64,000 nucleotides of DNA, from contig NC_134878.1 in the NCBI RefSeq assembly GCF_041734735.1, positions 40,670,329 to 40,734,328 of the forward strand, in the 5' to 3' direction. This DNA comes from Babylonia areolata. Its lineage: Eukaryota > Mollusca > Gastropoda > Neogastropoda > Buccinidae. The notes beneath the pieces were generated by a model. It searched no databases. It had not been told where the DNA came from and worked only from the letters and a program-made list of their open reading frames with translations. This document shows, piece after piece, positions 22,701 through 36,500 of the stretch. The position numbers and the translations under genes were made by a program. Position 1 is the first letter of the stretch. Each line of letters opens with the position of its first letter.

Positions 22701-25700
22701 ATCGACTTCTTGTCAGTCAGGTCGAGCTCCTCGACCAATATTGCCACTCAGTCCACAAATCGGTCCTCTGTCAACCCACAGGTTACCTCCACGGTCACAA
22801 CGGCCTCCTTGTCAGGACTGACGGCTGCCGAGGGGCCCCACTCGGCCCGGGGGAGCCTGCAGTTCCCACCTACCCAGCCCTCAGTCCTACATGAGATGAG
22901 TGGGTGTTTGTCCCCTCACAGCACTTGTGGGTCCCTCTTGCATCCAGGGACGTCCTCTCTGAGGTGTGGCACCCACCATCCCAAGCATGGTTGGACCTAT
23001 GGTCCACACGCTCCTCACCCGCTTCAGGCGTCAAGGACATAACAGCTGTGGCCATGGTCCCTGCTTGGGATCGTCCCAGCTCATCCCGCTGGGCTGACCA
23101 CAGCTCACAGGACGCCCCAGTGGGTACATCCACTTGGGATGGCACCCAGCAGGGGATGGACTGCGAACAAGAGTGGCAGCCCCTGTCTTCGGATGAGGAC
23201 GAACAAGCGGATGAGCACTCTTCGCCCCCATCCCAGGGGGACAGATTGAGCCCGCGCCTCCCTAGGGACCAACCTGAACCAAACTCGGACTTTGCCGAGC
23301 TCAAACTGACCCACCCCAATAGGGTCACACATGCCGAATCAGTCCCTCAGGCTACTTTGTTACCCTTGACCCTCCTTAGGCCATGTGACTCTAACTCCAG
23401 AACCACAAGGCGACTCAGAGTGCCAGAAATGGCGCAGGAATGGCTTAATAAGCCAATCCGCACTGTCAGGTGTGCTGCTTTCATCCCTCCTCCAGGCAGG
23501 GAGTCTCTCTCTGCCCCGGGCGCTTTTTCCCCAGGCAAGTTCCTTAAAGATTCCTCCAAGGGAGGGGTGTGGTCCTGGTACACATAGGACCACCCTGCCT
23601 ACAGGGAAGCAGAGCCCTCTGCGCAGGACAGGATGTTGGTCTCACAGCGCACCACCTTCCCCACTTCAGCTACTCTGTCCTTTAAAACGTTAGCAGAGTG
23701 GGACAAATTGGCCCGCCGCTGCCTCCTCAAGGTTTCCATGGCTTATACCTTCTTCGACGCGTTCCTCCACAGGGCCAGTGAGTTGTGGGAACAGCGTCCG
23801 GTTAATCAGGACACAGGGTCTCCTTCCTTTGTCCTGCCTGGCCTCTTCACCAACCAGAGGTTAAACACTTTTGGCAATAGGGTAGCATCTGGTCTCATGG
23901 CAGCTGTAGACACAGCTACCAGCCTTCACTTCAATACTGTGCTAGCACGGCGTGATGCCGTTCTCTGCCTCTCTAACATTCCTGTAGAGGAGAGGGCTGC
24001 CCTGCGGTCCATTCCAGCACAGCAGCACTCCCTCTTCGGCCAGTATGCGCCCCATTTTGTCAGCCACAGGGCAGAGACAAACAGGGAGGTGGCCTCATAT
24101 TTAGCCCACACCTCCCAGGGGAGCTAGGGTTCTATGCCATTGAAGAGACCGGCCACCAGGGCCCCTCCATATACCATGCCACCTAAGTCAAAGTGGCGTG
24201 TGCAGAATCGGCAGCAGAGGAATAAACCACCTCATGTCCGTCCAAGCCAACGGGCCATGCCTAAGGCCAGAAGGCAGCACCCCCAATGACTGGGCCCCGA
24301 TTCACACCGCCAGTCGTTCAGCCCCTCCAAGTAGGAAACTTGTCCCGGCATGCACATCAGTGGCGTGCTCTGGGACTCAATGATTGGATTGTATCAGTGC
24401 TAGAGTCGGGGTACATGCTGCCTTGGGCGGAGGACCGCCCCCTTCTAAGATCCACTCCTCCTCCTTATGTGGCCAGCTCGACGGAGCAGGATAGTGTCTT
24501 AGAAAAAGACGTATCGCATCTACTCCTCATAGGGGCGATATCTCAACTCTCGGACCCGGGCCCCGGTTTTTACGGCTGGTTGTTCATGATTCTAAAGGTC
24601 TCGGGAGGGTGGAGACCAGTCTTGGACTTGTCCCCCCTCAACAAATTCCTCCCCAAAATGAAATTCAAGATGGACACACAGGCGCAGATTCAGGAGACCA
24701 TTAAACAGGATCTGAAAGATGCTTATTTTCATATCCTCATCCATCCGGCATCCCGTTGGTACCTGAGGTTCGTGTGGAGGGACAAGGTGTTCCAGTTCTT
24801 GGCCCTCCCATTTGGTCTGTCCCTTGCCCCTTTCCTGTTTACCAAGGTAGTGCGGGAATTGGTGTCCATCATCCGGTCGGAATCCATTCGTCTCTGTGTG
24901 TACCTGGATGACTGGCTTATCCTGGCCCAGTCGCAGGCCCTGTGCCAGAGTCATATGGCCAGACTTCTAGACATTTGCTCCCAACTGGGCTTCCTCATGA
25001 ACCAGGAGAAATGTGATCTGTCCCCAAGTCAGTCCTTTGATTTCTTAGGGATGAGATTCGACACGCGGTCCATGATAGTCTCTCCGACACCAGATCGCTG
25101 GGATCGTCTGGCAGGCCTCCTCAGCCACTTCCGCCGTTCCTCCCAAGCAACAGCACGGACACTTTCTTCCCTCCTGGGCATGATGGAGTCCATGGCACCT
25201 CTCATTCCCCTGGGCAGGGTTCTCAAGTGCCCTCTTCAGAGGGCACTGAGGTTACGGTGGTCCCAGAGCACTAAGCCATGGGATACCCAGATATGTCTGG
25301 GCGAGTGGTTCCTGAAGGTGATATCAGAGTGGCTAATCACCCCTCTTCGGACACAGGGGGTGCCCATAGCCCCACCTACTCTTCAGGTGGCACTCTTCAC
25401 AGACGCCTCCTCCCTGGGCTGGGGAGCCCACATGGACTCACTCCATGCAGCAGGGACTTGGTCCCCGGAGGAGCGCCTATGCCACATCAATGTTCTGGAA
25501 CTGGAGGCAGTTCGCAGGGCTCTCCTGCACTTCATGGGGGAGGCCACTGGCAAGACCATCCGCTTGTTCACGGACAACACGACGGTCACATGTTACGTGA
25601 ACAAACGTGGGGGGGAGGGGGGGGGGAGCGCACTTGTCAGACCTCTCCCTGCGGACCGAGGCTCTCCTCTGTTGGTGCCACAGCAAGGGCATTGCACTTT

Positions 25701-28700
25701 CAGCGAGACACATAGCAGGAAAAGCCAACATCTTGGCAGATGCTGTCAGCAGGTCCAAGAGTGTCAACCACACAGAGTGGACCCTAGACAAGGACACCCT
25801 TCAGGGGGTATGGGAATGGTGGTTTCGGCTGATGGTGGACCTTTTTGCCACAAAGTTCAACAAGAGTCTTCCCACTTATGTCTCTCCAGTCGCCGACCCA
25901 GAAGCGTGGGCAGTGGATGCTCTCTCTCTAGACTGGAGCAGTCTGATTGCCTGCGCGTTTCCTCCCTTTCCAATTCTGTCCAAGGTGATACGGAAAGCCA
26001 GATTGGAACGCCCGCAGCTGATCCTCATTGCGCCGAAATGGCCAGCCCAGCCCTGGTTTCTGGACCTTCAGTCCATGACACATGTTCCACCCCTGGAACT
26101 CGAAAACAAATCACATCTGCTGAGGCAGCCTCGTTCGGGCATTCCTCATTCCAATCCTCAACTGCTCCACCTGCACGCGTGGCTGCTGTGCGGTCAGAAC
26201 TGTCAGTATCACCATTGAAATCTCCTCTTGAAACCTGGAGGGAGTCAAGCTGGTGTTCCCTTGACCCCCTCCCAGGGGGTCACTACCTTGTCATGGTCGG
26301 GAGGCTTAGTGATCGTGCGAGCTATGTCAGCGGGGCCATCAGTGCTTCTGGGGGTTTACTGCTCTAGTCCCAGGTCTTAATTGACAGCCTACATAGCCAT
26401 TGTAGCTGTTCAGGCTGAATAAGTGGTGGTTTGTACTGATGCCCCTGATAGGGCTTCCCATGCCAAACAGGTCGTGAGTGAGGCCCAAACTAAAAGTGAC
26501 CCACTGTCCCATTTGCTATTCTCTATTCTTCTTTTTATCGCCTCTTTTCTGTCTTCAGCTCCCCATCAAGCCTTCTTTTCCACATTCTTTTTTCTCTGCG
26601 GCCTTCTTCAGGCCTGCCGTGTGGCACAACCTGTGGTGGAGGGGAATGAGATCGTGGGGATTGAGAGAGCATGCTGCTCTCAACACATCCCTTTGGCTCG
26701 GACCTCTCCTAAGACAGGCGGCACACACTGGCCTGTGTGTGTCAGTTGGCTACCCCTTCATGGGGCTGGGTCAAGACTGGCAGTTTGGAGGCTAATGAGG
26801 ATTACCCCCGTAGTGCTCAGTTCTCTGTCCCCGGGAGCTGGGCATGATCGGGGGGGAACACGTTGCAGCTAAACTGTTAGTTGTATATCCCTCCCGAAAC
26901 CTGGAAGGGGTCAAGCTGGTGTTCCCTTGACCCTGGCCGCTAAGTTGGACCCCATGGTGGGTGGGTAAGGGAGGGATGAATTTACAATTATAAAAACCAT
27001 GGCTTCCAACCAAATACACCCCCCAAACTTGGGAAAAGGAGGAGACCAGGAACTGATGATTCGGACTCCGATTCGGAGGTCGGTAAGACCTCTGGATATT
27101 GGCTGTCGTGGCTTGTGGTGGAGGGCACTGATGACGACAAGCCCTTGTCAGCTCTCAGTCCCTTCGCTATCCAGAAGGGCTTCCAGTGTCTAGCAGGCTC
27201 ACTGAAATCTGTCAAGAGGCTGAGGAGCGGAGCATTTCTGGTAGAGACAGCGTCAAAAAGGCAGACATAGCTTCTGCTTAAAGCGACCACTTTTGTGGAT
27301 AGGGCAGTGAAGGTTTCCCCTCACAAGGGGGACATCAGATGCCCGGAGTTGAGAGGAGTATCTGAAGCAGAGATTAAGAGCGAGTTGTCCTCTCAGGGAG
27401 TGACCGACGTTTACAGGGTGACAGTGAGGAAGGAGTCCCGACCAACACATTTTTCCTCACCTTCTGCTGCCCGAATGTCCCCAAGGACATACGAGTCGGA
27501 TACCTGCAGGTGAACGTAAGTCTATATGTGCCGTCCCCTCTACGGTGTTTCAAGTGCCAGAAATTTGGACACGTGTGGGACCGCTGCAAGAAATAAGAGG
27601 CATTTGGCACCTGTTCAAAGACTGCCCCACTTGGAAAAAAGAAAAAGAAATCCAGAAGGTGAAGACGGAGAAGAAAATATCGTTCTTTGAAGCCCGTAAA
27701 CAAGTGGAGGCTGCATTGCCTAAGGCGTCTTACACTTCTGTCGGCAGAACCAGGAAGGTGGACGTTGCGATCCAGACGACGTCCACAGGGACGCAGACGG
27801 ACGACTTACCCACATTGGTAGAACCATTGGCCTTGGGTGGAGGCGCTGTGTCCACCCCTTCCCATCCTGTACGGCGGGTATTTGTATGGTTTGATGATCT
27901 TGATATGGCCCTGTGTGGTCAGCTGGACCATAAACAACAAGAACTCAAGAACTTCTTGTTGCAAGAAAATGAAAAGAAATACAAATTCTGGTCAGAACAC
28001 ATACACTGACATTAACGACACCATCCACATGTTTACTGCATATGAATATTTTAAAGTGGGTACTGAATTAACTAGAATGATCATGAAAGAGAAATTGAAT
28101 GGACCATGTTGTAGTTTCTGTCAGCCTGTGTCAAACACACAGATCTAGAGAAAATGGCTACTTCATAACGTTGCGGTTGACCTAACATCGATGGTTCCCT
28201 GTGGACTGCCGACGCTGGAACTGCGACGGACGAACCCGGGTGTGGCCGTGTATGGGGGAATCTAAATGAGCGGCGTGGGAGTAATGCCACTGAAACGGTG
28301 CAGATGATGGGGCAGCAAAAAAACAACAAAAAAACAAAAAAAAACAAAAAAAAACGTTGCGGTTGGCCTGAGGCAATGGCAATGTCTCCTTTACTGTAGA
28401 CTTTAAACAATTTGTTAAATAATGATTTAAAGGGTGTTATCACATTGAATACCATAGTCGATTTATGACCCCACCCCCCACCCCACCCCCCCTGCTTCTC
28501 CCCCCAAAAAACCACATACATTTTGATATTAATTTTTGAACGCAATTGGTAGGTCCGGTTTAGCACTGTAACTGGTAATTAAAACTACTTATTCACAAAC
28601 CGAATGTGTTTTGGTTCGAATCTGCTAACAGCCTCTCTTGTTTTTATCTGTTTTCTCTCCTGAAATTTGGCATCAAAGAGAATGCTGTGTCTGGTAACTC

Positions 28701-31700
28701 AAGGGAGGTAACTTATCAAGGGAGGCTGTGAGCCGTAGTTACTTTCAATTTCTCTGCATAGTGGACTTGTAGTTTGGACAGAACAGGAATTCAGACTTCT
28801 GCTAGAGTTTTCGCCAGTGGGTCACGGTAAAGTATGTTTGATTAAACATAATTTTAGCACACACAAAAATCCCTATTAGGAAACATATTCATTGTCTTCT
28901 CTTTGTTGTATAGTTTTGTATTGGCATGCATACCTGTGCTCTTACACAGATGTGTGTGTACCTATTATGACCATCAGTATATATGTAGTAAATAATTTTT
29001 GTATATATTGTATCTGTTCTTTCATCACCACTGTTTTGATAACAAAATGATATTATACATTAAAGAGTGTAAAAAGAGTCCTGCAAAAGAAAGTGTCTGT
29101 TTCAGTGCTTGCAGCAGTACCTGACAGTGTTAATCACTGACGGGAACGTGTCTGATATTACCTGCCCTGATGGCCACTGTAAGAAACAGGGTCACCTAGA
29201 AGCGCCAGAGGTCAGTAGTGCCTACTGAACAAAAGGAAAATTCTATTTTGGAGTAAGTTTAACAGTCTCTAGACCACAAGAAATCCGAAATGCTGCATCA
29301 TTCAAATTGATTAATAGTTTTTTTAATTTGTATTTTTCTTTGGATAGGAATTAGATTTTGCTTTACTAAGAATAGCCCTTTCATGTGTCCAAACTCCAAT
29401 ATCTGTGAGCCCCATTTTCTAAAATGCCAGAATCAATGCTGAAATGGCTCGAACAAATGAAAAATAAAAACAAACAAAAAAACCCAACAACAACAACCCC
29501 CCTCCCCTCCCCCCCAAAAAACAAAGAAGAGCCATTATAAGTGTGATTTCTGTTGAACAGCAGCAACAAAACTGAAAACACCAGGGGGTGGGGGTAGGGC
29601 ATTTTACTTGTACTTACATATATTAATCTAAATAGTATTTTAGATCAGAAATGAGCGTTTGTTGAACGGAATTCTGTTGACACCAGGAAATTTTGAAACT
29701 TTGATACATCTATATTATGATCATAAAACAATGAAATGATGATCAGTGTGGGCTGCTTAGGATAGAATTGCTCCAGCACACAACTTTTGTTTCTGATGGT
29801 GAGCTCAGCAAAAATATGATTTGGATTGTTATATGTATTACATGTACTGGTACCAACACAGTTTTCTGCCTCCCTACCCGTAACAGGACGTCATGGATGC
29901 ACCCTCGCTCAAAGCACTGGCATCTCATCGATTACGTCATCGTCAGGAAAAGGGATAGGCAAGATGTACGTGTAACAAAGACCATGTGCGGCGCCGAGTG
30001 TTGGACAGACCATCGCCTTGTAGTCTCGAAGCTGAATATTCGAATCCAGCCCAAGAGACGCCCCCAAGGCCAGAAGGCTCCAAAACGGCTCAACATCGCT
30101 AAGCTGAATAACATCACCATCAAACAGTCCTTTGTGGAGCTGCTGGAAGATCGTCTGGAATCCGCCTCTCTGGACAACCAGAATGTGGAGTCTGACTGGA
30201 GGACCCTGCGTGAGCTGATCTATAGTACAGCTTCAGAGACCCTGGGACCCATGACCAGAAAGCACAAAGACTGGTTTGATGAAAACTGTGATGAAATCAA
30301 GCAGCTTCTGGATGAGAAACGCCGTCTGCATCAAGCCTACCTGAGCAACCCAAAGTCCACATCAAAAAAGGATGCGTACGATGCCATCCGCAGGACTGTT
30401 CAGCAAAAGTTACGCCAGATGCAGGATAAGTGGCTGAGTGACAAAGCTGATGAGATCCAGGGATATGCTGACAGGCACGATATGAAGAGGTTCTATGATG
30501 CCTTAAAAGAAGTCTACGGCCCCACATCCTCAGGATCATCCCCCCTCCTCAGTGCAGATGGGAATACCTTGATCACCGAGAAGGAGAAAATTCTCGAACG
30601 CTGGGCTGAGCACTTCAACAGTGTCTTAAATCGCCCTTCCTCCATAAATGATAAAGCCGTAGACCGCCTTCCACAAGTCCCCATCAATGAAGCACTGGAC
30701 GATCCGCCAACACTTCTTGAGACCCAGAAAGCAATCCGTCTGCTATCCAGTGGCAAAGCACCTGGCTCAGACTCCATACCAGCAGAGGTCTACAAGGATG
30801 GAGGCACTGTGCTGACTGAGAAGCTCCATCAGCTGTACTCACTCATGTGGAAAGAAGAGACGATCCCCCAGGATTTCAAAGATGCATCTATCATTCACTT
30901 GTACAAGCGAAAGGGGAACCGGCAAGCCTGTGATAACCATCGGGGCATTTCCTTGCTCTCCATCGCAGGCAAGATACTTGCCAGGATCCTACTAAACCGC
31001 CTCACAGCACACCTTGACCAAGGTCATTTGCCTGAGAGCCAATGTGGATTCCGGAAAGAGCACGGAACCACCGACATGGTGTTTGCTGCAAGGCAGCTGC
31101 AAGAGAAATGTCAGGAGCAAAATGCTGATCTGTTCTCCACCTATGTCGACCTCATTAAGGCCTTCGACACCGTGAGTAGAGAGGGACTGTGGAAGATCAT
31201 GGCCAAGTACGGATGCCCTCGGAAATTTATTTCCTTGGTCAGCCAATTCCATGAAGGCATGCAGGCTCGAGTCCAGGACAATGGCGAAACATCTGCTCCT
31301 TTTGCTGTCACAAATGGTGTCAAGCAAGGCTGCGTCCTGGCTCCAACGCTGTTCAGCCTCATGTTCTCTGCAATGCTTACTGATGCCTTCAGAGATGGCG
31401 ATGTTGGAATCGGCCTAAAGTACCGAACAGATGGCAAGTTGTTTAACCTCAGAAGGCTTCAAGCAAAAACGAAGGTCATGACAGACATCATCAGAGACTT
31501 TTTGTTTGCTGATGATTGTGCCCTCAACGCTGGATCTGAAGCTGACATGCAACTCAGCGTCGACAAGTTTGCCACTGCCAGCAGGAACTTCGGCCTTACC
31601 ATCAGCACGAGGAAAACTGAAGTTCTTCATCAGCCAGCCCCAGGGAAACCCTACGTTGAGCCCAACATCACAGTCAGTGGTCAGAGACTCAGTGCGGTGG

Positions 31701-33474
31701 AGCGGTTCACATACCTTGGCAGCACACTGTCACGAAATGCGACCATCGACGATGAAGTGAACGTCAGGATTGCAAGAGCAAGCGCAACTTTTGGCAGACT
31801 CAGTGCAAATGTCTGGAACAGAAGAGGCATTAGTCTTGAGACCAAGCTAAAGGTCTACAGAGCAGTAGTTCTCCCCACACTACTGTACGCCTGCGAAACT
31901 TGGACAGTGTACCAACGACATGCCAAGAAGCTGAACCACTTCCACACAACATGCCTCAGGAAGCTACTGAACATCAAGTGGCAAGACAGGACCCCAGACA
32001 CAGAGGTGCTCGCAAAAGCCACCCTTCCCAGCATCTTCACCATCCTGATGCAGTCCCAGCTTCGCTGGGCTGGACACGTGGCGCGCATGCCAGACCATCG
32101 GCTGCCCAAAAGGCTCTTCTATGGCGAGCTGCAACAAGGGAAGAGATCACACGGAGGTCAGAAGAAGCGCTTCAGAGATACTCTGAAAGTCTCTCTGAAA
32201 GCGTTTGATATCAACCCTGACTCCTGGGAGGAATCTGTAGTGGACCGTGACAAATGGCGCGCTGCTGTGCACAAAGGCGCCAAGTTGTGCGAGGCCAACA
32301 GGACTGCAGCAGCTGTTCAGAAGAGGCAGGCCAGAAAGTCACGGGCAAACAAGCTCCCTGACAATGATATGCCTGTCTTTGTCTGCCCCAACTGTCAGCG
32401 AACATTTCGTGCGCAGATTGGACTATTCAGCCATCTGCGCATTCACAGATAGATTCATGAGCATCCTCCCCCCCACCCCACCACCACCCTTCCCCCATCC
32501 CCCAGCTGGATGACAACGATGGTCATCATCGATCTTGATGGACACACCACCACATGTAACCCCCCCCCCCCCCCCCCCAGCTCCCCCTCCTCCTCCACGG
32601 TCATCTCTTCTCTCCTGTCATCTCTTCTCTCCCGCCTTCTCCACCACATGGCATTTGGTTTTGTACTTGTGCAGCAGGAATCACGCATGGGGCATGAAGG
32701 CCTTGCCTATTGTTTTTAAATTGTATCCTGATCAAACCCATGTCTCATTTTGTGTTCTGGGTACCTTTACACTGACACTTTATTTTCCAAACCAGACTGA
32801 CCCCTGCTATGACTGTTCACACTTGTCTTTTACTGCCATGGCCCAGCTTCTGTGGCAGGATACAGCGGGGCCACATTCCTTTTCTAAACACACCCACTTT
32901 ACAATAATGGCAAACCAAATGGCTCGTATTTTCAGTTTTGTTCTTGTGCTGCAGACACATTAGCCATGAAGGCTTTGCCTATTGTTTTTCAGTTTGTATC
33001 TTTATCAAACCCATATCTTTACACTGACTTTTTTTTTCCAAACTAGACTGGCCCCTGTTGTGATTGTTTATGCTTGTCTTTTACTTCCCTGGCCCTGCTG
33101 CTTGGCTAGGATACATGTTGGCTGCAGTCCTTTTCTAAACATGCCCACTTTACTAAAATCACAAACCAAATAGCTGCAGGCATTTTTCAGAGCTCATAGA
33201 AGGACTCAGAACATATATTAATTTGTTGAACACATAAGTTGAAAATGGGACATAGACAAATTGAAATAAAAAAACCTTGAACAAGACAGGATCAAGACTA
33301 AAACTGACAGATAAAACATGTGAATGATATGCATAATTTTTGAAAGTTGATGCATATTGAATTGATAACAAGGAAGATATAGTGGGTGTTGACACAATAC
33401 TTAGTTGTCATGATAATTATCTGTTGATTGTTATGAACTGAACCAATGTCACTTTCATGTCTGATTTTTTATTT

Positions 33475-33527
<53 letters not shown>

Positions 33528-36500
33528 TTTACAGATTGAAAAACTGGTGGATAGGGAGTTGTATATGCGGTACCAGAGGTTGAAGTTCTTACGAGGTCAG
33601 TCTGTGCTTGATTTGTTGGTTTTGCTTTGTTTGCCACATTGGTTCTCTGGGTTTTTTGCTGCCAGTTCATGAACTGCCATGCCAACCATCCCTGACAAAT
33701 GAGAGTCAGACAGCAAAGTGATCCATTAGAATTCAATACATGCACACCCTTTTACACACATACATACATGCATTCAAATACACAAATGCACTCATGTATA
33801 GAGACAGAAAATGCAAACACTCATATACACACACAAAATGTGTGCATAACACACTTATGCATATGCAGACAGATACAAATGAGTGCTTATAGTAATAGAA
33901 TTGACATTATGATATTCCATGAAAAAAAGTGAGCCATTAACTTCAGCTTTTCTTACACCTAAGAGCATCCTCCTTAAGAGGAGAAAGAGCTTTGATGGTC
34001 TTCTCTTTGTCCTGATTATAACTGAGCCGATAATGTGTCAGCTGTACATCCTGTTTGCCTCCTCTGCAAAGAAGTCGGTCAACTGATCAGTGTCAAAAGC
34101 ATGAAAAAAAACAACACATGATTCACGTCTATTGTCAACTCAGAGTTTCATGAAAATCATGGATCATTGGTTGTCATCATATCCTGACACATACAAACAG
34201 CTTTTTTACCTGTTGAACACTGAAAAGACAGTTCACTGATGTTCATTGCTACGCCCACTTCATGCCCTCTGGCCTTCATCCTATCATTTTACATCTGTCC
34301 TTTCTCTCTCTCCTCCTGCTCTTCTCAAATTATGTGAAAGTACTGTGCGTCCACTGTCAGTCATGGTCACATGCTCAAAAATGATGTCTGACTGGATAGA
34401 TGGACTGAAGAAAGTGTTGAATGTTGCTGTCAGTTTCATCACTGTCATTATCATCACCTTTGAGATTAAAAGAATCATCAGGTAAGATTATCCAGTTCTC
34501 ATCATTATACTCATACATAATCATCTGGACAGCTTGCAAAATTGTGTAAATCTGCTGACTGGGACCACTGTCTTATCTTGACAAAGTGTCAGACGTCTTT
34601 TTTTGCTTGTGAGGTAAACCCTCTTTTCATGTGCACTTCAAGTGGTCCAGTTAGCAAATCATTATCGAGAAAAAAGGGTCTTCCACCTGATGTTTGCTCA
34701 TTTTCATTGTAGTTGATAATCCAGAAACATTAAACTCACCATTCAGAGTCTGTTTATGTTTTTTGTACCAAACTGATGTCAGCAAAATTGAGATAAATGC
34801 AGGACATCAGTGGAAGTTTTATAGACACAATGGCAACTCTGAGCAGGATGTAAGCTGACGTCTTATAGGCATTGAACATGTTATTTTTGAAGTTTGTAGT
34901 TATGTAAGGAATGGATGATAAAACCATGCATCATTGTCAGTGCTTGACTTTTTGCACCGTGGATTATTGGGTTTGTTTTGTTTTTTGTTGGGTTTTTTTA
35001 ATGCATTTTTTAAAGGTACCATTAAAAAAGATTTTCATTCATATTAAAAACTCTGTGTGTGTGTGAATAGAGGTGGACATGGATCCCAACCGCACATTCT
35101 GCCCAGAGGCTGGATGTGAGACAGTATGTCACGTTTGTTCTGCACCCAACCCTTCAGCGCAGCCCACACCTGTACAGTGCCCCACAGTGCGTCATTCTCT
35201 TTGTTGTCCTCTTTCTTTACTATGAGCACCATAGTCACAGCAGTATCAGCTGTCATTTACTGTACAGTATAACCAAAGACCCAGGTAGAAAAATCACAGT
35301 TGAGGATTCTGGTTAACAGATGTTCACATCACATTGCCAAAATGACAGTAGTGTGCTGGATGACAGAATTTTAAATACTAAAGGCATTGTCCAGTTGTGA
35401 ATACAGTGATATATGTCATTTTTAGTTGTGATGACATGTCACATAAAAAGTGTGAGCAGACCAGGCCTTCCCATTTTTTGAAGTGCCCATTTTTGTTTTC
35501 CAGTTCCTTTTATTCAAATCTCTATGTAAGTTGGTAGATAGCACTGATCATGACTGATTATAAGAATGAAAGATGCTGTATTCTCCTCCCGAAACCTGGA
35601 GGGGGTCAGGCTGGTGTTCTCCTGACCCACTCCCGGGAGGGTCACTACCTTGTCGTGGTCGGGAGGCTTAGTGGCCAGTGATCAAGCGAGCTATGTCGGC
35701 GGGGGCATCAGTGCTTCTTGGGGTTTGGTGCTCTGGTCCCAGGTCTTAATTGACAGCCTACATAGCCATTGTAGCTGTTAGGGCTGAATAAGTGGTGGTT
35801 TTGTACTGATGCCCCTGATAGGGCTTCCCATGCCGAACAGGTCGTGAGTGAGGCCCAAACTAAACGTGACCCACTGTCCCTTTCGCTATTCTTTGTTCTT
35901 CTCTTTACCGCCTCTTTTCTGTCCTCAGCTCCCCATCAAGCCTTCTTTTCCACATTCTTTTTTCTCTGCGGCCTTCTTTAGGCCCGCCGTGTTTGCCGTG
36001 CGGCGCGACCTGTGATGGAGGGGAATGAGATCCTGGGGATTGAGAGAGCACGCTGCTCTCAACACATCCCTTTGGCTCGGACCTCTCCTAAGACAGGCGG
36101 CACACATTGGCCCGTGTGTGTCAATCGGCTACCCCTTCGTGGGGCTGGGTCAAGACTGGCAGTTTAGTGGCTGACGAAGGTAACCCCCGTAGTGCTCGGC
36201 TCTCTGTCCCCGGGAGCTGGGCATGATCTGGGGGGAGCACGTTGGAGCTGGGCTGCTGGTTGTATATCCCTCCCGAAACCTGGAAGGGGTCAAGCTGGTG
36301 TTCCCTTGACCCTGGCCCCTAAGTTGGACCCCATGGTGGGTGGGTAAGGGAGGGATGAATTCACATTTTTCTTTCAACATGAATCCTAAACAAACACACC
36401 CCCCCAAACTCGGAAAAAGACGACGACAGGGAACGGACGACTCAGACTCTGAGTCGGAGGTCGTTGAGACCTCTGGTTTTTGGCCATCGTGGCTAGTGAT

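Noticed and set aside
22039-23593. Several overlapping long frames on both strands
   Set aside because: GC-rich sequence lacks stops by chance; only the plus-strand DIRS-like reading has family resemblance.
8930-28655. Possible tRNA genes at A/B-box pairs (8950, 11870, 18300, 20200, 28600)
   Set aside because: Each has box-like motifs but no complete cloverleaf with paired acceptor and anticodon stems, and each runs into SINE body or A-rich tail.
34246-34485. 79-codon frame with hydrophobic stretch ([15 protein letters not shown])
   Set aside because: It lies in repeat family B, and the matching frame is not conserved in the 62880 or 13140 copies.
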